Source: Fontivita pretiosa
GTDB taxonomy: Bacteria; Planctomycetota; Phycisphaerae; Tepidisphaerales; Tepidisphaeraceae
Length of the DNA stretch: 64,000 bases
NCBI RefSeq assembly: GCF_050410795.1
Contig: NZ_CP191258.1
Span: 4,588,001-4,652,000 of the forward strand
Direction of reading: 5' to 3'
Below are positions 1 through 8,367 of this stretch, piece by piece. Under the pieces are notes generated by a model, which made no database searches, was not told the DNA's origin, and worked only from the letters and a program-made list of their open reading frames with translations. Within the stretch, counting starts at the first letter, position 1, and each line of letters begins with the position of its first letter. Both the position numbers and the translations under genes were made by a program.

Positions 1-442
1 GGGCCGTGTTCGACCCGCCGCCGAAGTCCCACTTCTCAGCATTGCTGCTGGGGCAGGTGAAGACCTCGGATGTGATCTCCTGGGTGCGGAGCAGCAGGTA
101 CAGCGCCGCCGACACGTCATTGTCATAGGGGCGATTGGTGGCGCCCAAACCACCCGTGCCGGCGAATGGGTCCGAACCACCACCGGTTCCCCACGTCGGA
201 ACGCACACGCCCGTCGACGGCGCGGAGTACATCGTCCGCGGATAGGCGCCCCTGTTCTCATTGCTGTAGAGCAGGATCGCCTGGCCAATCTGCCGGAGGT
301 TGGAGGCGCACTTGACGCGGTTGGCCGTCTCGCGCGCCCGGTTCAACGACGGCAGCAGGATCGAGATCAGCAACGCGATGATGCCGATCACGACCAGCAG
401 TTCCACGAGGGTAAAAGCCCTCGTCCGATACGATCGCTTCAT
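1..442 (-). CDS. Prepilin-like protein, N-terminal part (runs off the window)
   Basis: Read on the minus strand from ATG at 442, preceded by an AAGGAG-like ribosome binding site; the 3' end lies beyond position 1. The N-terminus is a short basic leader (MKRSYRTR) followed by AFTLVELLVV and a hydrophobic stretch with ALLISILLPS, the class III (type IV pilin-like) methylation motif. It continues with a Cys-containing CASNLRQIGQ segment and a YSNENRG motif, both common in planctomycete prepilin-like proteins. Such proteins are processed at the inner membrane by a prepilin peptidase; most of their functions are unknown. Family assignment is firm, function is not. Confidence 0.8.
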   Translation of the reverse strand, partial: MKRSYRTRAFTLVELLVVIGIIALLISILLPSLNRARETANRVKCASNLRQIGQAILLYSNENRGAYPRTMYSAPSTGVCVPTWGTGGGSDPFAGTGGLGATNRPYDNDVSAALYLLLRTQEITSEVFTCPSSNAEKWDFGGGSNTA

Positions 443-896
443 GGAGAAGCTCCTTTCACAAGCGTCGCGTCGGATCGTCGCCGTCGGCGGCATGAACGAT
501 GATAGAAATGAGTGCTGCGTTTGAGTCCCATTGGGCGAGACTCGGACGACCGCCGAGCTGGACTTTCTTCCGCGACCGACTCAGGAATGTAACCCCCGGC
601 GACCGCCGCCGGGGCATGTTGCCTTTTTTGCCTCCTGTGATTTGGGCACGTCACCGTGCGCTGGCGGTCTGGCAAGGCCCCGCATCCGCCGCCCGTCCAC
701 AGTGGCAAGTTCCTCCGCTTTCAGGGGCTGTGGACGGCCAAACCCTGCAACCATCCCAAAGTATCGCGATCTGCGCTGCCCCGTCAAGCAAAATCCGCGT
801 AAACGACAAGGCCAAAAAGACCGGCACTTCGCCGTTCGCGATGCGACCGACTGCCCCGCGTTGCCGGCCGCGACCGTGGCGCAGTCTCAGCGCGGC
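443..896. other. Intergenic region without a convincing gene
   Basis: No reading frame here has protein-like composition; the open frames are GC-driven and Arg/Pro-rich. A hairpin with arms CCCCGGC (594-600) and GCCGGGG (608-614) is followed nine bases later by six T residues (624-629). It resembles an intrinsic terminator on the plus strand, although no plus-strand gene is visible upstream. Confidence 0.5.
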
Positions 897-1442
897 TCAG
901 CCCTCCTCCAATGCCGGCGGGAAACGCCTGCCGCGACGCTGGATCTGCCTGAGTCGGTCGATCACCAGCGGCGGAAGCACCGCAGACAACCTCTGCAAGT
1001 CCCCCCCGAGCGCCACCACCTGCCGGATCAGGCTGCTGCTGGTCAACGCATACTGGTCTCCGGTCATGATGAAGACCGTCTCCACGCCCCCAACCACGCG
1101 GTTGGCCAGCGCAAGCTGAAACTCGTATCGCAAATCTGAGACATCCCGGATGCCTCGCAGGATTGCCGTCGCCCCCATCTGCTTGACAAAATCGGAAGTC
1201 AGCCCGGTGTACTTCATCACCCGCGTTCCGGCCACGTTCTTCAACAGCTCGCGGATCATCTGCTCGCGCTCGTCGAGGGAAAAAAGCTCGCGCTTGTCCG
1301 GGTTGGTTCCGACGGCCACGATCAGCTCGTCGAACAATCGCACGCCGCGACGGATCACGTCCAGATGACCGTTGGTGATCGGATCAAACTGCCCGGGGAA
1401 GACCCCGATTTTCGGCGATGGCGACGCGTGGGTGTTGGGCAT
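897..1442 (-). CDS. coaD: Phosphopantetheine adenylyltransferase
   Basis: Transfers AMP from ATP to 4'-phosphopantetheine to give dephospho-CoA, the fourth step of coenzyme A synthesis from pantothenate, in the cytoplasm. The 181-residue protein begins IGVFPGQFDPITNGHLD after about ten leader residues, giving the T/HxGH nucleotidyltransferase motif (TNGH). It ends the core with LTSSSLIRQVV, the family's SSTxxR-like motif. The usual length is about 160, so it has short extensions at both ends. ATG at 1442 is preferred over an upstream in-frame start at 1481 because the upstream one would overlap the preceding gene. It starts 8 bp after the stop of the glycosidase gene, so the two may be cotranscribed. 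Confidence 0.92.
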   Translation of the reverse strand: MPNTHASPSPKIGVFPGQFDPITNGHLDVIRRGVRLFDELIVAVGTNPDKRELFSLDEREQMIRELLKNVAGTRVMKYTGLTSDFVKQMGATAILRGIRDVSDLRYEFQLALANRVVGGVETVFIMTGDQYALTSSSLIRQVVALGGDLQRLSAVLPPLVIDRLRQIQRRGRRFPPALEEG

Positions 1443-1450
1443 AGTTCTGT

Positions 1451-2983
1451 CTAACGTACCTCGGCGGAGCCGCAGCTCCAACCGCCGGTCCTCTGTCTCG
1501 CCTGCCGTCCAGACGCCGCGATCATCGCGGCCGGCAGTAGCATTGGCAGCAGACCCGGTTCCGGAATGACTCGTGCCGCACTGACTTGGACCACATCCAG
1601 ATAGAAGCTGACGCCCTCACCGGCGGAGACACGGAAGTCGGCGCCATTGTTCTGGCGGTTGCCAAAATAGGCGTCGTCAATATAGAAGGTGGCTTGTTTC
1701 CACGTGTCCTTGTTGCCCAGCGTCACAGAGCCGGCGACCTTATACGCGCCGCCGTCGATCGAGTCGTATTGCAGCGTCAGTGTGCCCGTGCCCAGGTCGT
1801 AGTAATCAACATCGATGATCACCACGGGACGACCGCCCTCAAAGGCGAACGAGTCGTTCACGTCGAAGTAGATGTAGTAATCGCCCCCGGCAGGGTCACT
1901 GTTCCTTCGACATCGACGACCAGCCCTGGTGTCGGCAGTGGTGTGCCCGTCGGCCACCTCAACCCGCCGCAGGCCATCGGTGATATCTGTTGTGCTGAGA
2001 TTCACCGAGATCATTTCCGGCGCCGGATGCGCCGCCGTGTAATCGTGATACGCCTGCCACGAAGGCTTGCGGCTTTCATCCTCGCGAAGCAGTCCCCATT
2101 TCTCCGTGCCGGCTCCGCCTTCCCAGATCTGGTACCAGAAAAACTTCTTCACCCACGGTCTGGAAGCGACACCCGCCAGCATCGCCGTCAGGTACTCACC
2201 CTGTTTCTGCTCAGTCATCCCCGTGGCGTCGGAGCGGAAGCCGCTTTCGGTGATCCAGATCGGCTTGTTGCCATACCCGAGATTCACGATGGTGTTATGC
2301 ATCGCATCCATCGCGCTCAATCGGCCCGAGGGGGTGTCGCGGCCGTCGTACTGATGAAAACTGATGATGTCGATTTTGTTGCCCGCCTGCGTGAGGACTT
2401 CTGTCATCCAGGTGCTGGCCGGGCCGGCACTGGAAAGCTCCGGCCCCAGCACCATGCAGTCGGGATCGGCGGCGTGTGCGGCGTCGGCGCCCACCTTCAA
2501 CAACTCGATGTACTGGGCCCTGGTGCCGGCCCAGAACTGCGACAGGTTCGGCTCGTTCCAGATTTCCCAGTGCTTGATCGATCCTTTGTATCGACTCACG
2601 CAGGCATAGACGTAGTCATACCAGTCCTGAAGGTTCGCTGGCGGACTGTTGGCATTGCCGCTGGCCGAGGCCCACGCGGGCGTATACCCGAGGCTGGCGT
2701 AGATCTTCAATCCACGCGCGTTGGCCTGGGCAACAGCGTAGTCCTGCACCGCCCAGTTGTAGCTGCCCTTGCCGGCGGATTCGATGCTCCGCCACGAGAA
2801 GTCGTATCGTCCCCAGACGATGTTGGCCTCCCGCATGGCGTCGAATCGGTTCGGCGAAGGGATGAACGCAACCACTCCGTAAGGGGAATTGGGTTGCACG
2901 GCCAGCGCCGGTGCAGTTGCCAGAACTGATGCCACTGCAACCAGGCCGAGTACGGCGTAAGGGCCGAGTGCTACCCCGCGCAT
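1451..2983 (-). CDS. Secreted clan GH-A glycoside hydrolase with C-terminal PEP-like sorting tail
   Basis: Has a hydrophobic signal peptide (residues 1-28, ending APALA). It is a TIM-barrel glycosidase: HWEIWNEPN near residue 137 carries the acid/base Glu, and IWITESGF near residue 242 carries the nucleophile Glu. This pattern fits GH39/GH5-like enzymes; the exact family and substrate cannot be told. After the barrel comes a beta-rich module (YYIYFDVNDSFAFEGG) and a C-terminal VIPEPG plus hydrophobic stretch and Arg-rich end, like PEP-CTERM. Residues near 350 read as an Arg-rich, non-protein-like stretch, while the next frame reads sensibly there, which suggests two compensating indels (see findings). 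Divergent from the gene starting at 3165. Confidence 0.8.
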   Translation of the reverse strand: MRGVALGPYAVLGLVAVASVLATAPALAVQPNSPYGVVAFIPSPNRFDAMREANIVWGRYDFSWRSIESAGKGSYNWAVQDYAVAQANARGLKIYASLGYTPAWASASGNANSPPANLQDWYDYVYACVSRYKGSIKHWEIWNEPNLSQFWAGTRAQYIELLKVGADAAHAADPDCMVLGPELSSAGPASTWMTEVLTQAGNKIDIISFHQYDGRDTPSGRLSAMDAMHNTIVNLGYGNKPIWITESGFRSDATGMTEQKQGEYLTAMLAGVASRPWVKKFFWYQIWEGGAGTEKWGLLREDESRKPSWQAYHDYTAAHPAPEMISVNLSTTDITDGLRRVEVADGHTTADTRAGRRCRRNSDPAGGDYYIYFDVNDSFAFEGGRPVVIIDVDYYDLGTGTLTLQYDSIDGGAYKVAGSVTLGNKDTWKQATFYIDDAYFGNRQNNGADFRVSAGEGVSFYLDVVQVSAARVIPEPGLLPMLLPAAMIAASGRQARQRTGGWSCGSAEVR

Positions 2984-3164
2984 GAGTCATCTCCCGCTCG
3001 GACTGGCGGATCATTGCCCGACGCCCCGGCAACCAGTATACCCGCCGGTTCACCCCCCGAGCCAGTTGAATCGGCCGTGCCCCGGATGCAAACCACTTTG
3101 CGGTATCTGCTGCACCATCCGCGTTGACATTTGTTCCCGGATCAGTGACATCTTCGCCAGTCCC

Positions 3165-4991
3165 ATGGGCCGCAACTTCCGATTTCGCCTGGCCGTGCTC
3201 TTCTGCGTTTTGCTGGTGTTTGGACGCATCACGACGCACGAGTTTACGACCTGGGACGACCCGGCCACGATCTATGAGAACCCCGCCCTCAACCCGCCGA
3301 CTCTCAGCAAGATCGCGCGATACTGGACCGCCTGGGGCGCTTCAGCGCCCTACGGGCTGTATGTGCCGCTGACCTACACACTATGGGGTGCGCTGGCGGC
3401 GGTGGGGTATCTGGATCAGCCCGACCCGCGCGGCATTCGGCTGAATCCCTGGGTCTTCCACGGCGCCAGCGTCGCGCTGCATGCGATGACGGCGATCGTC
3501 GTGTTCGAGCTGCTGCGGCGACTTGCGACGAATCCTTCGGGCCATACACAGACTGACGACCGTCTATCCTCCTCTCCCAGTACTCCGGGGCAGGGCAGGG
3601 GTGGGGGTTCTGCATCGAAGACAAGAGGCTTTTGGACCGCGCTTGGCGACCCTCAATCTGGCCCTCTCCTGGCGTACCGGGAGAAGGAATCGAACCCATG
3701 GCCGGCGTTCGTCGGCGCCCTGGGCTTTGCGCTGCATCCGGTGCAGGTCGAGCCGGTCGCCTGGACCAGCGGCATGAAGGACCTGCTCTGCGGGCTGCTG
3801 GTGATGACGGCGCTGTGGCAGTACGTGAGCTTTGCCCAGACCATCGCAACCGACACGGCGCAACGCCAGCGCAGGCGCTGGCACTACGCCCTGGCGAGCC
3901 TGGCGTTTGTGCTGGCCCCACTGGCCAAGCCCACCGCCATGATCACTCCGCTGCTGGCGCTGATTCTGGATGTGTTTATCCTGCGTCGCGGCTGGCGAGC
4001 GGTCGCGCTGGCGCTGGGGCCGTGGTTCGTCTACGCGATCCCCGTGATGCTGTGGACCAAGGCGGCGCAGCCGGCGATCGGCGTGCCCGTGGCTCCCCCG
4101 TGGGCTCGCCCGCTGATTGCGCTGGACAGCCTGGCCTTTTATATGGCGAAAATAGCACTTCCGATCAATCTGGGAGTGGATTACGGCCGCACGCCCATAC
4201 GAGTCCTGCACGATGGTTCGCTGTGGTGGACGTGGATCGCGCCGGTGACACTTGGGCTGATCCTGCTGGCCCTGCGCAACAGGTGGCTGCTGGCGGCGGC
4301 AGGCGTGTTCGTCGCCGGCGTTGCGCCCGTATTGGGCTTGACTCCGTTCCTGTTCCAGTACTTCTCCGGAGTCGCGGATCATTACCTGTACATCTCGATG
4401 CTTGCCGTGGGGCTGGCGTTCGCCAGCCTCCTGGCCGGCCAGTACCAAAACCCCCTTCGTCGCCGCGCTGTCAGCAGCACTTGTGCCGCGATGCTGGTGG
4501 TCTGGAGCATCCTCAGTTTTCGCCAGGCCGGGTTCTGGCGCGACGACGTGGCCCTGTGGGAGCGCGCCATCGCCGTCAACCCGCGCAGCTTCCTTGCCCA
4601 CAGCAACTACGGCGTGGTGCTGTTCCGACAGGGCGATCTGGCGCGCGCCGAGGCGCTGTTCCGCAAGGCGATCGAGCTGAAGCCCGACTACGCGACCGGC
4701 CACGACAACCTGGCGCTGGTGCTGATCCAGACCGGCAGGGAAAATGAAGCCATCGAGCGAATCGAACGGGTGCTGGAGATCTCGGGCCAGATGCCCCCGG
4801 CCCTGCGCCCGCGCCTGGACAAGGCACATAACCTCTTCGGGCAGGTGTTGATGCAGCGCAACCGTCCGCGCGAGGCCGCGGAGCATTTCCACGCCGCATT
4901 GCGGCTCAATCCGGGCTTTGAAGAAGCCAGACAGAACTTGGCGCGGGCGGAACAGCTATTGCGCGGCCTGGGCACCAGCCCCTCCAATTAG
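3165..4991 (+). CDS. Multi-spanning membrane protein with C-terminal TPR repeats (TMTC/O-mannosyltransferase-like)
   Basis: A 608-residue protein from ATG 3165 (MGRNFRFRLAVLF). An upstream in-frame ATG at 2982 would add a Cys/Pro-rich leader and overlap the divergent gene. There are many hydrophobic helices, an early TTHEFTTWDDPATIYENP segment like the first extracellular loop of GT-C type transferases, and LHPVQVEPVAWTSGMKDL, a motif familiar from planctomycete TPR membrane proteins. The C-terminal ~150 residues hold TPR-like units (FLAHSNYGVVLFRQGDLARAEAL, then YATGHDNLALVLIQTGRENEA). A role in glycosyl transfer to exported proteins is inference. Residues ~130-175 are encoded by an inserted palindromic element (3571-3687), which interrupts the membrane domain in frame. 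Confidence 0.7.
   Translation: MGRNFRFRLAVLFCVLLVFGRITTHEFTTWDDPATIYENPALNPPTLSKIARYWTAWGASAPYGLYVPLTYTLWGALAAVGYLDQPDPRGIRLNPWVFHGASVALHAMTAIVVFELLRRLATNPSGHTQTDDRLSSSPSTPGQGRGGGSASKTRGFWTALGDPQSGPLLAYREKESNPWPAFVGALGFALHPVQVEPVAWTSGMKDLLCGLLVMTALWQYVSFAQTIATDTAQRQRRRWHYALASLAFVLAPLAKPTAMITPLLALILDVFILRRGWRAVALALGPWFVYAIPVMLWTKAAQPAIGVPVAPPWARPLIALDSLAFYMAKIALPINLGVDYGRTPIRVLHDGSLWWTWIAPVTLGLILLALRNRWLLAAAGVFVAGVAPVLGLTPFLFQYFSGVADHYLYISMLAVGLAFASLLAGQYQNPLRRRAVSSTCAAMLVVWSILSFRQAGFWRDDVALWERAIAVNPRSFLAHSNYGVVLFRQGDLARAEALFRKAIELKPDYATGHDNLALVLIQTGRENEAIERIERVLEISGQMPPALRPRLDKAHNLFGQVLMQRNRPREAAEHFHAALRLNPGFEEARQNLARAEQLLRGLGTSPSN
3571..3687. repeat. MITE-like palindromic element inserted inside a coding sequence
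   Basis: Arms at 3571-3595 and 3662-3687 are inverted copies of each other, matching at about 19 of 25 positions when aligned as CTCTCCC-GTAC-CC-GG...GGG. Each arm is itself partly palindromic. The interior is GC-rich and contains a GGGCAGGGGTGGGGG-type purine run. It keeps the reading frame open and encodes a low-complexity Ser/Gly/Pro stretch absent from the surrounding membrane-protein sequence. No transposase is encoded, so it would be non-autonomous. Confidence 0.6.
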
Positions 4992-5364
4992 CATTTGTCG
5001 GATGTAAAGGGGGCCTCACAAATTGCTGATGCGGATCGGCTGGCCCCGCAGCTTGATGACATGCCACGTGCCTCACGCGCCGTCGCGGCCGGGGGCCTTC
5101 TACCACGTCCTCATCCGCGGCCGACCCTTCGGTTCCGAGCAGTGTTCGGCTCAGTTTCGATCCCGCCTGCGCTGACGCGCCCTACTTCCGTGCGGTACGC
5201 GCGAACGGGTCGAGACGGAGCGGGCATTTTGATTTATCGATTTTCCGCTTGCATTATCGTTTAAATCGGCATTATTATCCTCACGTCATTTCCTGTTCCG
5301 TACATCGCGACGCGGCTTGGCGCGTTCGTTTGCTTCTCGGGCGTCTCATCTCGCGAGGTGCTCC
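4992..5364. other. Intergenic region with a transposase remnant
   Basis: About 370 bp between the TPR protein and the next prepilin gene. The first half contains a fragment resembling the start of a REP-associated transposase (5056-5175). The second half is locally AT-rich (5220-5290, with a TTTATCGATTTTCCG-like stretch), the most AT-rich part of the neighbourhood, and could hold the promoter of the downstream gene. No clear -35/-10 pair was identified. Confidence 0.5.
5056..5175 (+). pseudogene. Remnant of a REP-associated tyrosine (Y1/IS200-like) transposase N-terminus
   Basis: ATG 5056 opens a 39-codon frame with PSRPGAFYHVLIRGR. This matches the beginning of Y1_Tnp/RAYT transposases, typically Arg-Pro-Gly-Ala-Xaa-Tyr-His-Val-Xaa-Xaa-Arg-Gly. 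The frame stops after 39 codons, and neither the HUH metal site nor the catalytic Tyr is present. It is therefore a degenerate fragment, or a chance match. Palindromic intergenic elements elsewhere in the window are the kind of sequence such enzymes mobilise. Confidence 0.4.
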
Positions 5365-6201
5365 ATGTGCGTCCGGCGTGCTCCTGATGCTTCTCGCTCC
5401 CATGGCTCTCCGCCCGCGTTCACCCTGGTTGAACTCCTCGTGGTCATCGGCATCATCGCCGTCCTGATCTCCATACTCATCCCCACCCTTGGCAAGGCCC
5501 GCGCCGCGTCCACTCGCACCGTGTGCCTCAGCAACCTGCGGCAGCTCGCCTCGGCGTGCGTGCTGTATGCGACCGAGAACCGCGGCTCGATTCCGCCGAA
5601 CAACGGCCCATCGCTCAATCAGTCGCAGACCTGGGAGGTCTGGTTCGATCCGAAGACCACCGGTGGCGTGCGCCCGGCACGCGACGGCTACATCGAGAAC
5701 TGGAGCGGCATCGGTATCCTGTTCGTCCGCCGTTACATCAGGGAACCCACCGCCTTCTACTGCCCCGGGCAGGTCATCCCGCTGCTGACCTATCCCACAG
5801 GCTGGGAACACGACAAGCGACAGCCGATCGGCTACAAGGCCATCGGCTACATCTACCGCATCTTCGGTCAGGCGCAGCCTCCTCATATCAGCGTGCAGGA
5901 CGTGAAGGCGATTCAGGGGATGAAGCTCGGCAAGATGAAAGGCACCCGCGCGCTGGCGATGGACGCGATTGGGCAGAACGACTGGGCGCCCAAGTCCGCC
6001 TGGCCTCACCGCAACCAGTACGGCATCTGCGTCGGCTACTCCGACGGGCACGCCAACTTTCAGTTGATGAACGAGAGCGACTACAAGCACACCTTCCAGA
6101 TCCGCAACGCCCGCATGGGCGACATCTACATCTTCCGCATGTTCAAGGCGATGGATACACTGGACTTCACGGAAGTGCGCCAGCCGATCCCGACGAATTG
6201 A
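5365..6201 (+). CDS. Prepilin-like protein (type IV pilin methylation N-terminus)
   Basis: A 278-residue protein from ATG 5365, with GAGGTG five bases upstream. The frame is open further back but without a better start. A 23-residue leader precedes AFTLVELLVVIGIIAVLISI, the class III signal and membrane helix. The rest has CLSNLRQLASACVLYATENRG and, near the C-terminus, VGYSDGHANFQL, corresponding to the GHxxF/DGH motif of planctomycete prepilin-like proteins. Expected to be membrane-anchored with a large extracytoplasmic domain. It lies 4 bp upstream of an oxidoreductase gene and is probably cotranscribed with it; its job is unknown. Confidence 0.8.
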   Translation: MCVRRAPDASRSHGSPPAFTLVELLVVIGIIAVLISILIPTLGKARAASTRTVCLSNLRQLASACVLYATENRGSIPPNNGPSLNQSQTWEVWFDPKTTGGVRPARDGYIENWSGIGILFVRRYIREPTAFYCPGQVIPLLTYPTGWEHDKRQPIGYKAIGYIYRIFGQAQPPHISVQDVKAIQGMKLGKMKGTRALAMDAIGQNDWAPKSAWPHRNQYGICVGYSDGHANFQLMNESDYKHTFQIRNARMGDIYIFRMFKAMDTLDFTEVRQPIPTN

Positions 6202-6205
6202 AAAA

Positions 6206-7339
6206 ATGCCTACTCCCCGCTCGCGAATTGCGCAACAGCCGATCCCAGGTTTCGAAGAGGTCGAGACGCGTCCAACGGCGGCCAGGCAATGGCAGCCCAT
6301 CTCCGACCGCAGGGTTCGCGTGGGCATCGTGGGCTACGGGCTTTGCCATTTCGGCGGGGCGTTCAGCTTTCAGGATCATCCGAACGTCGAAGTGGTCGCG
6401 GTGAGCGACCTGGATCCGAGCCAATGCGCCGCGCTGGCCAGGGACTGCCGCTGCGGGCGGACGTATCCATCACTCGAAGAACTGGTCAGGGATGACCGGA
6501 TTGAGGCCGTCTTCGTCGCCACCGATGCGCCGAACCACGCCCGGCACAGCATCGAGTGCCTGAAACACGGCAAGCACGTGGCCAGCGCCGTGCCCGCGGT
6601 GTTCGGTTCGCTGGAAGACGCGGACAGGCTTTACGAGGCGGTGAAGCGCAGCGGGCTGAAGTACATGATGTTCGAGACTTCCTACTATCACGAAGACCTG
6701 CACGCGATGCGGACGATCTACCGCGCCGGCGGGTTCGGCAAGATCGTCTACGCCGAGGGCGAGTACTACCACTGGATGCCCCAGCCGTTGGGGTCGTTCA
6801 GGGGCTGGCGCGTCGGCCTGCCGCCTCAGTATTATCCGACGCATTCCAACGCGTACTACATCGGCGTCACGGGCGGGAGCTTCACGGAGGTGTCGTGCAT
6901 GGGCATGCCCAGCGTTCTGGAACACCTTCGGCCAGAGAATAATGCATACCGCAATCCATTTGGGACGGAGGTGGCGCTGTTTCGCACGAGCGAAGGAGGA
7001 GCGGCGCGAATGGCGGTGAGCTGGGACACGCCGGGATTTCAGGGCGAGATGGGGCGCGTCCGCGGGCAGCGCGGTTCATTTGACGGAAAGTACCAGGGTC
7101 TGGATGAAGCAAAGTTGCCCGACACGAGCCGCCCGCCGCTGCCGCCGGGCGTGCAGCCCGGCTATCACGGCGGCTCGCACGGTTACCTGATGCACGAGTT
7201 CGTCAGCGCGATCCTCCAGGACCGCACGCCGCTGGTGGACATCGCACAATCGCTGAACATGACGGTGGCGGGAATCGTGGCGCATCAGTCGGCGATGAGG
7301 GATGGGGAATTGTTGAAGATTCCGCAGTATCGGATCTGA
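6206..7339 (+). CDS. Gfo/Idh/MocA family NAD(P)-dependent oxidoreductase
   Basis: A 377-residue protein. VGIVGYGLCHFGGAF near residue 37 is the Rossmann nucleotide-binding loop, followed by VAVSDLDPSQ (end of beta-2) and AVFVATDAPNHARH, typical of the family. The usual EKPxA motif that carries the catalytic Lys appears as HVASAVPAVF, so that Lys is absent at the expected place. The C-terminal alpha/beta domain has GGSHGYLMHEFVSAILQDRTP, as in family members acting on sugars or inositols. Substrate unknown. The first ~33 residues are an extension before the Rossmann fold. Start ATG 6206 lies 4 bp after the upstream stop. Confidence 0.85.
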   Translation: MPTPRSRIAQQPIPGFEEVETRPTAARQWQPISDRRVRVGIVGYGLCHFGGAFSFQDHPNVEVVAVSDLDPSQCAALARDCRCGRTYPSLEELVRDDRIEAVFVATDAPNHARHSIECLKHGKHVASAVPAVFGSLEDADRLYEAVKRSGLKYMMFETSYYHEDLHAMRTIYRAGGFGKIVYAEGEYYHWMPQPLGSFRGWRVGLPPQYYPTHSNAYYIGVTGGSFTEVSCMGMPSVLEHLRPENNAYRNPFGTEVALFRTSEGGAARMAVSWDTPGFQGEMGRVRGQRGSFDGKYQGLDEAKLPDTSRPPLPPGVQPGYHGGSHGYLMHEFVSAILQDRTPLVDIAQSLNMTVAGIVAHQSAMRDGELLKIPQYRI

Positions 7340-7391
7340 TTTACGAATCCAGTCGCTCCAGATCAACTATCGTGGTAGAAATGTGGTGCCC

Positions 7392-8294
7392 ATGACCACT
7401 ACCGCCGAAGCATCACGTTCGCTTCTGCTCGATCCGGCGTTTATGGCCAGGCTTGATCAGCTCGACATCATGTCGCGCAAGATCCTTGCCGGGAAGCTGA
7501 AGGGCGAGAGGCGGAGCAAACGCCGCGGGCAGAGCGTAGAGTTTGCCGACTACCGCAACTACGTCGTCGGGGACGATCTGCGCTTCATCGACTGGAACGT
7601 GTACGCGCGGCTGGACCGGCTGTTCCTCAAGCTCTTCTTGGAAGAAGAAGACCTGGCGCTGTACGTGCTGGTGGACATGAGCAAGAGCTGCGACTATGGC
7701 GAGCCGAACAAGGCGCGGTACATCAAGCAGGTGGCGGCGGCGCTGGGGTACATCGGGCTGGTGAATTACAACCGCGTGGTGGTTGCCGCGATGGCCGAGG
7801 GCATCACCGCCGAGACCGGCGCCCTGCGTGGCCGGCGGCGGGTGGCGCAATTGATCGACTTCATCGACAGGCTCCAGCCGCAGGGCGCGTCACACTTTGC
7901 CAGCGCCTGCAAGCGATTCGCCCTGGCGCATCGGCAGAAGGGGGTGTGCGTTGTGCTCAGCGATTTCTTCGACAAGGGCGGCTACGAGAACGGCCTGCGC
8001 TACGTCGCCGGCGGAAAGTACGACCTGTTCTGCGTGCAAATCCTCTCGCCTCAGGAGATCGATCCGGATCTTCAAGGCGACCTCAAGCTCAAGGACATGG
8101 AAGACGCCGACACCGCCGAAGTCAGCATCACCCAGCCGCTGCTCAAACAATACAAGGCCAATCTCAATGCCTATTGCCTGTCGCTGAAGGAGTATGTAAC
8201 CCGCCGGGGCGGAACGTATCTTTTCACCAGCACGGCCGTGCCGTTTGATACGCTGGTGTTGAATTACCTCCGTGAGCGCGGGCTGCTGGGATAG
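7392..8294 (+). CDS. DUF58 domain protein
   Basis: A 300-residue protein from ATG 7392; an in-frame GTG at 7383 is an alternative. It contains the full DUF58 signature: RRSKRRGQSVEFADYRNYV, then GDDLRFIDWNVYARLDRL and FLEEEDLALYVLVDMSKSC. The last of these opens a von Willebrand A-like fold. DUF58 proteins are usually encoded with a MoxR ATPase and BatA/BatB-type membrane proteins and are thought to help assemble or regulate envelope complexes. Here the BatA-like gene follows directly, but no MoxR ATPase is present in the window. Confidence 0.88.
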   Translation: MTTTAEASRSLLLDPAFMARLDQLDIMSRKILAGKLKGERRSKRRGQSVEFADYRNYVVGDDLRFIDWNVYARLDRLFLKLFLEEEDLALYVLVDMSKSCDYGEPNKARYIKQVAAALGYIGLVNYNRVVVAAMAEGITAETGALRGRRRVAQLIDFIDRLQPQGASHFASACKRFALAHRQKGVCVVLSDFFDKGGYENGLRYVAGGKYDLFCVQILSPQEIDPDLQGDLKLKDMEDADTAEVSITQPLLKQYKANLNAYCLSLKEYVTRRGGTYLFTSTAVPFDTLVLNYLRERGLLG

Positions 8295-8367
8295 GGAAGG
8301 CGTCGATGACGAGTATTCAATCAGGGATCCGCGCACGCAGCTTCAGTACCGAATCGAGGCGTAGCCC

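Noticed and set aside
594..629. Terminator for a plus-strand gene
   Set aside because: The hairpin plus T-run is present, but both neighbouring genes are on the minus strand, so it is listed only within the intergenic entry.
1586..2929. 447-codon plus-strand open frame
   Set aside because: Antisense to the glycosidase with acid/base and nucleophile motifs on the other strand.
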